Positions 1 to 4,778 of a stretch of DNA of 7,035 nt are shown here, piece after piece. Source of the stretch: JBCAWW01 sp039024315 (GTDB lineage Bacteria; Bacteroidota; Bacteroidia; J057). The position numbers and the translations under genes were made by a program. The notes under the pieces are model-generated. The model was not told the origin of the DNA and ran no database searches. It was given only the letters and a program-made list of their open reading frames with translations. The DNA is taken from assembly GCA_039024315.1 (NCBI GenBank), contig JBCCQN010000309.1, forward strand, positions 1 to 7,035, given 5' to 3'. The number at the start of each line of letters is the position of its first letter. Within the stretch, counting starts at the first letter, position 1.

Positions 1-1
1 A

Positions 2-1603
2 TTGGATCAATTAGCTCAGGAGGGTACTAGGCTGGATCAATTTTATGTGAGTCCAGTCTGCGCGCCGACCCGCGCTTCTCTCATGACCGGTCGCTATCAC
101 TTGCGGACGGGGACCTTTTGGGTAACCCGAGGCACCGAAAACATGCGCGAGGAAGAACTCACCCTGGCCGAGGCCTTGCAAGCAAATGGCTACCGCACCG
201 GCTGCTTTGGTAAATGGCACAATGGTGCTCACTACCCGCTCAATCCCCTCGGCCAGGGCTTCGAACGCTTTGTTGGTTTCACCTCTGGCCATTGGTCCAA
301 CTACTTCAACACTACCTTGATCGAAAATACTGGCTCTCTCAAAACTGAAGGTTATATCACCGATGTCTTGACGGACCAGGCCATCAACTTCATAGAAGAG
401 CATCAAAAGGATCCATTTTACTGCTACATCCCTTACAACGTACCGCATAGCCCTTTTCAAGTACCCGACAAATACTTTGACAAATACAAAGCTCGCGGCC
501 TGACTGATAAGAATGCCTCCGTTTACGGCATGGTGGAAAATATGGACGAGAATATCGGCCGTTTGCTAGCACGTGTGGAGGAGCTAGGTTTGACCGAAAA
601 TACCATCGTGGTTTTCATCACTGACAATGGTCCCAACGGTAGCCGTTACAATGGCAATATGCGCGGTTGGAAGGGAAAAGTCTATGAAGGTGGGGTGCGT
701 GTTCCTTGCTTCATAAAATGGCCGCGTAAAGTCAAAGCAGGCCAAAAACTCAACTATCTTACTGATCACATTGACATTTTGCCGACCCTCATGGGGCTTA
801 CTGGCCAGACCAAACCAGAAGGCCTACCTTTGGATGGCATGGATCTAAGTCCTTGGCTCTTGGGCTCCGAGCAAGCGTTCCCTGCAAGGGCGCTCTACTC
901 CCACCAAAATCAAGGAGACCAGCCCCTCACCTACCCCGGTGCAATGCGCAACGAGCAATATCATTTCATCATGCGAGGAGATGATAGGGTAGAACTTTAC
1001 GACATGCAGGCCGACCCTGCCGAGACTACTAATATTGCCGATCAGATGAATGATTCGGTGGAGGTATATAAGCAGCGTTATCTAGATTGGTATGCTGATG
1101 TTACCGCAGCAGGTCCTACTGATCCCTCCATCCCGATTGGCTATGATGCCTCGCCTCAGGTAGAACTACCGGCCCATGAAGCCCGACTCGAAGGAGAGAT
1201 TACTTATAAACGAAATCCTAATGGATGGGCTCACGATTGGTTGGTGAGCTGGGAAGAAGAATCTTCTAGCGCCAATTGGGAAGTGATAGCAGCGTCGGCT
1301 GGCACTTATGATTTTAGCATTTTGTATACCTGCCCTGCAGAACGCTTAGGCTCAGAATTACAATTGAGCGTTGGAGAGCAAACGCTTAGCACGAAGATCG
1401 AAGAAGCCTTTACTCCTACTATTTTACCCAACTACGATAGAGTCGATGGAGTAAGAGCAGAAGCCCTCGAGCAAAGCTGGGCCACATTAACGTTGGGATC
1501 TTTGGAGCTCACGGCTGGCAAGCAAAGCGTTCGCCTGCAGGCGCTCAACATATCGGGAGATGAAGTAGGAGAAATCAAGGGGGTGATTGTGAGGAAGCGG
1601 TAA
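2..1603 (+). CDS. Sulfatase (arylsulfatase-like), N-terminus outside the window
   Basis: This is a formylglycine-dependent sulfatase, which hydrolyses sulfate esters, in Bacteroidota usually on sulfated glycans or aromatics outside the cytoplasm. The signature C-x-P-x-R is at residues 20-24 (C20-A-P-T-R24, counted from base 2); C20 would be converted to formylglycine. Further family motifs are GKW at 70-72, N-x-P-H-S-P around H149, the metal-binding ITDNG at 206-210 and GWKGKVYEGGVRVP at 222-235. The catalytic part ends near residue 345 with the usual ELYDMQADPAETTNIA-type segment. Residues about 390-533 form an additional beta-rich domain that may bind carbohydrate. The TTG at base 2 is not a credible start: the text aligns with the middle of the family, and the N-terminal aspartate metal ligands and any signal peptide lie upstream of the window. 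The substrate cannot be read from the sequence. It converges with the minus-strand gene and shows no functional link to the sigma-factor operon. Confidence 0.93.
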   Translation: MDQLAQEGTRLDQFYVSPVCAPTRASLMTGRYHLRTGTFWVTRGTENMREEELTLAEALQANGYRTGCFGKWHNGAHYPLNPLGQGFERFVGFTSGHWSNYFNTTLIENTGSLKTEGYITDVLTDQAINFIEEHQKDPFYCYIPYNVPHSPFQVPDKYFDKYKARGLTDKNASVYGMVENMDENIGRLLARVEELGLTENTIVVFITDNGPNGSRYNGNMRGWKGKVYEGGVRVPCFIKWPRKVKAGQKLNYLTDHIDILPTLMGLTGQTKPEGLPLDGMDLSPWLLGSEQAFPARALYSHQNQGDQPLTYPGAMRNEQYHFIMRGDDRVELYDMQADPAETTNIADQMNDSVEVYKQRYLDWYADVTAAGPTDPSIPIGYDASPQVELPAHEARLEGEITYKRNPNGWAHDWLVSWEEESSSANWEVIAASAGTYDFSILYTCPAERLGSELQLSVGEQTLSTKIEEAFTPTILPNYDRVDGVRAEALEQSWATLTLGSLELTAGKQSVRLQALNISGDEVGEIKGVIVRKR

Positions 1604-1611
1604 GGGGTTTA

Positions 1612-1641
1612 CTCCCGATCCCGATGGTCGGGATGCGGGAG
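1612..1641. repeat. GC-rich hairpin after the sulfatase gene
   Basis: CTCCCGATCCCGA (1612-1624) pairs with TCGGGATGCGGGAG (1628-1641) across a TGG loop, with a single bulged C at 1636. It begins 8 bases after the sulfatase stop. No T-run follows directly (the next bases are GCGCAGAACG, then a T-rich stretch), so it is not a textbook intrinsic terminator. It may protect the 3' end, terminate weakly, or be one copy of a dispersed palindromic repeat. The structure is seen directly; the role is inferred. Confidence 0.6.
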
Positions 1642-1746
1642 CGCAGAACGTTTGTCTTATTTGTTGAAGGGGAGAATGCTTGAATTGTTGAATCAACAAA
1701 TCAACAAATCTTAAAATCAACTCTTTCCTTACTGCTGCGCAGAACG
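1641..1746. repeat. Duplicated GCGCAGAACG motif in the convergent intergenic region
   Basis: GCGCAGAACG occurs at 1641-1650 and again at 1737-1746. The similarity extends to GCGCAGAACG-Y-TT-R-TC, 16 bases with two transitions. The copies flank the TTGTTGA/TCAACAA repeat in a gene-free stretch. A related, degenerate copy in the opposite orientation (CGTTCCGCAC) lies at 6430-6439 after the STN gene, so this may be a small dispersed intergenic motif. No function is apparent. Confidence 0.45.
1685..1710. repeat. TTGTTGA/TCAACAA palindrome with tandem ATCAACAA
   Basis: TTGTTGA (1685-1691), a one-base centre and TCAACAA (1693-1699) form a perfect inverted repeat. ATCAACAA is then repeated in tandem at 1692-1699 and 1700-1707, followed by ATC. 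A lone TTGTTGA also occurs at 1661-1667. Such alternating TTGTTGA/TCAACAA strings are, to my recollection, frequent between genes in some Bacteroidota. They are simple repeats of unknown role. Confidence 0.55.
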
Positions 1747-1762
1747 CTTATCATTAGACAAC

Positions 1763-1796
1763 AAAAAAAGGGACCGGCCAGGCAAAGCCGATCCCT
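1763..1796 (-). terminator. Intrinsic terminator of the minus-strand repeat-protein gene
   Basis: Read on the minus strand, AGGGATCGGC (1796-1787) pairs with GCCGGTCCCT (1778-1769) over 10 positions, with one U-G wobble and an 8-base loop. Seven T's follow immediately (complement of 1763-1769). It lies about 55 bases beyond the stop codon at 1851-1853. Stem, loop and U-tract have the canonical arrangement in this orientation only; on the plus strand no T-run follows, so it would not efficiently stop the sulfatase transcript. Confidence 0.85.
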
Positions 1797-1850
1797 ACCA
1801 CTAAACCTCTAAAAAATGGGCGGCTTGCGCACCGCTCACGATACGAGTTC

Positions 1851-3038
1851 TTACAATTCAAGCATAGCACCAAACTGGAAGCCAGGGAAGACACTGACAC
1901 GTGTCCGGCCACCGTCGGCAAAACCATCTTGATATAATTCATTAGGGAGCAAATCAGATCCGATTTGTCCTTCTCTGTTTGTTCTTTGGGAGATAGCGGC
2001 GTTCATAGAGACACCACCGTAGAGTGAAAATCCGCCTAGTAATCTGAGTTGTAAGTTACCAGAAAGGCGGTTGAGCATATTGAGCTCATCTACATACCAG
2101 GTACCATCTTCAAATAATTGGTAAGCAACTGCCTCCACTTGGAGACCCAGATTGCGATCGGGATTGGTCATCATACCGAGACCATAACCTAGCGACCAAG
2201 CGTTATTAGCGTTCTCCACCGGAGCCCAGCCATAAGAGACAATATTGTAGAAAGCAGGTGCCCCTAGACGTAGCGTCGCTTCATAGTTAAACATATCTGA
2301 ACGACTCAAGCCGATGGCTCTCACGCCACCCTTGCGCACGATACTGATCAAACCGATGGGCGCGCCGCTTTTGAGTTCGTCAACATAGTTGACTACCCCA
2401 ATCTGTACTCCACTGAGTTTTTTAGCCACATTGAGGAAACCCGAAAGCTGTAGACCGCGAACATGTCCACCAGAGATATTGGCAAATCCAGCGGCCTGTA
2501 CGCCTCGAAAATCTTTTCCATTATAGTTGGCAAAGCCTGCCCCTTGGATACCGCGTACATCCTTACCTGCCACATTGACAAAGCCACTAAACTGGCCGCC
2601 ACGGACGTTTTTGGCCGCTACATTGCTAAAGCCGGCAAATTGCATTCCCTTAACGTTCTTAGCCGCTAGGTTGGCAAAACCAGACATTTGCATGCCGTTG
2701 GCATTTTTGCCAGTGGTATTGAGAAAGCCTGCCATCTGGATACCATTGAGGTTCTTACCGACTACATTGGCAAAACCCGACATTTGGATACCGTTGGCGT
2801 TGTGTTTGATCGCATTGAGGAATCCTCCTACTTCAATACCATTGAGACCACCATTGTAACCCGCGATCATATTGAAGGAAAGACTATTGCTAAATTTGGT
2901 CGCCTTGGGTCCATTGGTACTCAGCGGATAAATCAATGAGACTTGAAATGGACGATGACGTAAAGCAATATTGTCCTGAGCCTTGAGGAGCGGGAGCACG
3001 AAACAAAGGAGCAGAAGAGAGGAAAGGCAACGTTTCAT
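1851..3038 (-). CDS. Exported 16-residue-repeat surface protein (LA_2272-like repeats)
   Basis: This 395-residue protein begins with a Sec signal peptide (MKRC, a hydrophobic stretch rich in Leu, likely cleavage after KA at 20); there is no lipobox. Residues 67-194 are eight uninterrupted 16-residue units of the pattern G-[IVMLG]-Q-x-[SAG]-G-F-x-N-x-x-x-[KH]-[ND]-x-[NKR], with E in place of Q in the first unit. A 15-residue unit (195-209) and a degenerate closing unit with GVQIGVVNYVD follow. Residues about 225-395 are a non-repetitive, aromatic, beta-rich C-terminal region. The repeat class resembles what I recall as LA_2272-type surface repeats; this name is unverified. The N-terminal lead-in (QVSLIYP), repeats and C-terminal region (PIG..S.V..G..R, SLGYG.G, ELN.LN.L) all match the STN protein at 4779-6425, so the two are paralogues; this one lacks the STN domain and linker. 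The ATG at 3038 directly precedes the signal peptide; no Shine-Dalgarno is visible. It is divergent from the sigma-factor gene, which suggests co-regulation. Location is probably outer membrane or cell surface; function unknown. Confidence 0.88.
   Translation of the reverse strand: MKRCLSSLLLLCFVLPLLKAQDNIALRHRPFQVSLIYPLSTNGPKATKFSNSLSFNMIAGYNGGLNGIEVGGFLNAIKHNANGIQMSGFANVVGKNLNGIQMAGFLNTTGKNANGMQMSGFANLAAKNVKGMQFAGFSNVAAKNVRGGQFSGFVNVAGKDVRGIQGAGFANYNGKDFRGVQAAGFANISGGHVRGLQLSGFLNVAKKLSGVQIGVVNYVDELKSGAPIGLISIVRKGGVRAIGLSRSDMFNYEATLRLGAPAFYNIVSYGWAPVENANNAWSLGYGLGMMTNPDRNLGLQVEAVAYQLFEDGTWYVDELNMLNRLSGNLQLRLLGGFSLYGGVSMNAAISQRTNREGQIGSDLLPNELYQDGFADGGRTRVSVFPGFQFGAMLEL
2412..2840 (-). repeat. 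48-bp coding repeats, nine units
   Basis: This is the DNA footprint of the 16-residue repeats (residues 67-209): eight units of exactly 48 nt (2840 down to 2457) and one of 45 nt (2456-2412). Units differ at many synonymous and some non-synonymous positions, but the Gly, Gln, Gly-Phe and Asn codon positions are held. The even period without indels points to a structural constraint on the protein, one repeat per coil or strand pair, and to expansion by duplication of whole units. Confidence 0.85.
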
Positions 3039-3176
3039 GATTAAAATCTTTTATTTGGGTGTGAACCGGATGGGTCTTCGGTATTAAGTCACGGCTCGAA
3101 CTACCCCACCCCTATTCGAAAAAATATTTTTTCTTCAGGCTGCCACCTTTTAGCTTAGCTGCTGTCTATTGAAGCG
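3039..3176. promoter_or_regulatory. Divergent intergenic promoter region
   Basis: This 138-bp gap separates the minus-strand repeat gene from the plus-strand sigma-factor gene, so promoters for both must lie here or within the gene ends. It holds a perfect 16-bp palindrome at 3118-3133 and a C-rich tract (ACCCCACCCC) at 3103-3112. I see no convincing copy of the Bacteroidota TTTG / TAnnTTTG promoter pair on either strand; the nearest is TATTTTTT on both strands within the palindrome. No ribosome-binding site is recognisable before either start. Confidence 0.6.
3118..3133. promoter_or_regulatory. Perfect 16-bp palindrome, candidate operator or bidirectional -7 element
   Basis: GAAAAAAT joins its exact reverse complement ATTTTTTC with no spacer. 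It lies 43 bases before the sigma-factor ATG and 79 bases before the repeat-gene ATG. Being symmetric, it presents TATTTTTT, five of the six fixed positions of the TAnnTTTG element, to both genes. It could be an operator for a dimeric regulator, a shared AT-rich promoter core, or chance in an AT-rich spacer. Confidence 0.4.
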
Positions 3177-3740
3177 ATGCATAACACTAGCCTCCCCATA
3201 TCGGATTTGCGGGACGATCAAAGCTTTGAAAAGCTTTTTCGTCAGTTCTTCCCGGGACTCTGTGCCTATGCTTATAAATTTACCGGTGATGTAGACAGCG
3301 CCGAAGAAGTCGTGCAAAATGTTTTTATCCAACTTTGGGAAAAACGCACGGAACTCAATATTCAGACTTCTTTCAAATCTTATCTCTTTCGGGCGGTGCA
3401 CAATCGTTGTCTCAATCTCAAGCGCAACGAGGCCGTCAGAGTCAAACATCACCAACAGCATCAAGACGAAAGAGAAGAGAGCGAATTTTTTGATCCAGCC
3501 ATCGCAAGCGATATCAAGCAACGGCTTTATGAGGCAATTGGGAAACTCCCGCCCCAAAGAGCCCGCATCTTTAGGATGAGTCGCTTCGAAGCCTTGAGCT
3601 ATCGAGAAATAGCCGAAAAGCTCGAATTATCGCCCAAAACGGTCGAAGCCCAAATGGGCAAAGCCTTGAAACAACTCCGCCTTTGGCTGCAGGATTTGCG
3701 CGCCATCTGGTGGATATTGATAATTTATTTATTAGAGTAA
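3177..3740 (+). CDS. ECF RNA polymerase sigma factor (FecI-like, Bacteroidota expansion type)
   Basis: This 187-residue protein is an extracytoplasmic-function sigma-70 factor that directs RNA polymerase to a dedicated promoter set. Region 2 spans about residues 17-87 (FEKLFRQFFPGL, then DAEEVVQ-type segment DSAEEVVQNVFIQLWEKR at 40-57, then SFKSYLFRAVHNRCLN at 65-80). Region 4 spans about 118-171, with the LPPQRARIF motif (124-132) and the helix-turn-helix LSYREIAEKLELSPKTVEAQMGKALKQL. The linker between them is short and charged, as in ECF factors, with no region 1 or 3. The protein ends in a hydrophobic tail (IWWILIIYLLE). The ATG at 3177 is the only ATG before an in-frame TAG at 3156. It is the first gene of an operon with the FecR-like gene 34 bases downstream, which is very likely its anti-sigma partner. 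ECF factors of this type usually activate their own operon or a neighbouring target; the divergent repeat gene is the obvious candidate here, by inference. Confidence 0.95.
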   Translation: MHNTSLPISDLRDDQSFEKLFRQFFPGLCAYAYKFTGDVDSAEEVVQNVFIQLWEKRTELNIQTSFKSYLFRAVHNRCLNLKRNEAVRVKHHQQHQDEREESEFFDPAIASDIKQRLYEAIGKLPPQRARIFRMSRFEALSYREIAEKLELSPKTVEAQMGKALKQLRLWLQDLRAIWWILIIYLLE

Positions 3741-3753
3741 GGGTATATTACCC
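3741..3753 (+). repeat. Small perfect hairpin between sigma and anti-sigma genes
   Basis: GGGTA (3741-3745), loop TAT, TACCC (3749-3753) starts on the base after the sigma-factor stop and ends 21 bases before the FecR ATG at 3775. It is too short and lacks a T-run, so it is not a terminator. It could influence translation of the anti-sigma gene or be incidental. Confidence 0.35.
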
Positions 3754-3774
3754 CCAAGCGTGTCACACTATCGA

Positions 3775-4767
3775 ATGGAAGCTATACCTACATCCCCCAT
3801 CCCAGAAATCTCGCTCGCGGCCCTCGTCGCGGGAGAGGCTAGCCCTGCCCAAAGGGCGGAGGTGGATGCTTGGGTAAACTTGCATCCCAACAACAAATTA
3901 TATCTGGCCGCCATGCAGTCAGACTGGGAGGCAATGGAGGAAGTGGATCCTCGTTTCCTAGCCATGACCGACGATGCTTGGGACCGCTTCAAAGCGCAAG
4001 TAAAGCCCCAGCAAGCTAAGGTCAGGCGTCTCAGTTGGCCAGCCTATGCCGCAGCCGCAGCGGTCGCCTTATTGCTGGCTTGGGCTGGGATACAATTTTT
4101 GTCTAGCCCTGCTCCAGTTCCCCAAATCACGCAAGGCAGCCAAACGGAAGCCCTTGATTTGGCGCTTTCTGATGGCTCCGATATTAGTCTCAAACCAGAA
4201 GCCGAGATTAGTTATCCGGAGGCTTTCGACGCTGCCGAACGCCCAGTCGAGCTCAAGAAAGGAGAAGCGTTCTTTGCGGTAGCCAAGGATAGCACCCGTC
4301 CTTTCAAGGTAGCCGCCGGTGAGATAGAGGTCAAAGTATTAGGCACAGAGTTTTCGGTAGCGATCGACTCCGTCGAACGCCAAGTCCAAGTGACCGTGGC
4401 CGAAGGCAAGGTCGAAGTCAGCAATAAGCTCGAGAAAGTCGTTCTCCGAGCAGGAGAACAAGCCATAGCCATGATGGAAAAGCGAGGCTTACGCAAACTT
4501 AGCAAGCCTGACCTCAACGCTATCGCCTGGAAAACCCGTAAACTCAATTTCAAACGCACCCCACTTAAAGAGGCAATAGAACGAATCAACGAATTGTATG
4601 ATACCCCTGTTCGCCTTGCAAACCCTAATAGTGTTCCTTGCGACTGGACTGCAAATTTTAACAATGAGAGTCTGGAAACCGTCCTAATGTTGATGCAAGA
4701 GACCCTAAAAGTTCGTCAGGAGAACCAAAACGATACGATTATTATCCACGCAAACGCCTGTCAATAA
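3775..4767 (+). CDS. FecR-family transmembrane anti-sigma factor
   Basis: This 330-residue protein is the expected regulator of the sigma factor just upstream: a cytoplasmic N-terminus binds the sigma factor, and a periplasmic part receives a signal from an outer-membrane STN protein. An N-terminal anti-sigma region (about 1-80) is followed by one transmembrane helix (about 87-110, Ala/Leu-rich). Next come a FecR domain (about 123-230, with LSDGSDISL, LKKGEAFFAV, VLGTEFSV and VAEGKVEV) and a C-terminal DUF4974-like domain (about 257-326, LNFKRTPLKEAIERINELY to DTIII). I chose the ATG at 3775; a GTG at 3760 would add five residues (335 in all), and no ribosome-binding site decides between them. 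Two cysteines, 289 and 329, lie in the periplasmic C-terminal part and could form a disulfide. The next gene starts 11 bases after the stop, so co-transcription is near certain. Whether it inhibits, activates or is cleaved to a pro-sigma form cannot be told from sequence. Confidence 0.94.
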   Translation: MEAIPTSPIPEISLAALVAGEASPAQRAEVDAWVNLHPNNKLYLAAMQSDWEAMEEVDPRFLAMTDDAWDRFKAQVKPQQAKVRRLSWPAYAAAAAVALLLAWAGIQFLSSPAPVPQITQGSQTEALDLALSDGSDISLKPEAEISYPEAFDAAERPVELKKGEAFFAVAKDSTRPFKVAAGEIEVKVLGTEFSVAIDSVERQVQVTVAEGKVEVSNKLEKVVLRAGEQAIAMMEKRGLRKLSKPDLNAIAWKTRKLNFKRTPLKEAIERINELYDTPVRLANPNSVPCDWTANFNNESLETVLMLMQETLKVRQENQNDTIIIHANACQ

Positions 4768-4778
4768 ACGCACAGTTC

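Noticed and set aside
2..4. TTG at base 2 as the true sulfatase start
   Set aside because: The formylglycine motif would be at residue 20, whereas family members have their metal-binding N-terminal segment and a signal peptide before it; the gene simply enters from outside the window.
11..460. 149-residue minus-strand open frame opposite the sulfatase
   Set aside because: The sulfatase motifs on the plus strand cover this stretch fully; the antisense frame has no recognisable features.
1612..1641. Hairpin as a standard intrinsic terminator of the sulfatase gene
   Set aside because: The stem is strong, but the required T-run does not follow it; kept only as a hairpin repeat.
2412..2840. Regularly spaced 48-bp repeats as a CRISPR array
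   Set aside because: The repeats are contiguous and protein coding with a fixed codon phase, and there are no unique spacers between identical repeats.
2463..2939. Plus-strand open frames opposite the repeat gene
   Set aside because: They arise because the 48-nt repeats are a multiple of three and keep the opposite frames free of stops. The minus-strand frame has a signal peptide, a terminator and a homologue; the plus-strand ones have none of these.
4212..4664. 150-residue minus-strand open frame opposite the FecR gene
   Set aside because: Its Ser/Ala/Arg/Leu-rich composition is typical of antisense frames over a coding gene, and the plus-strand protein has clear FecR and DUF4974-like domains.
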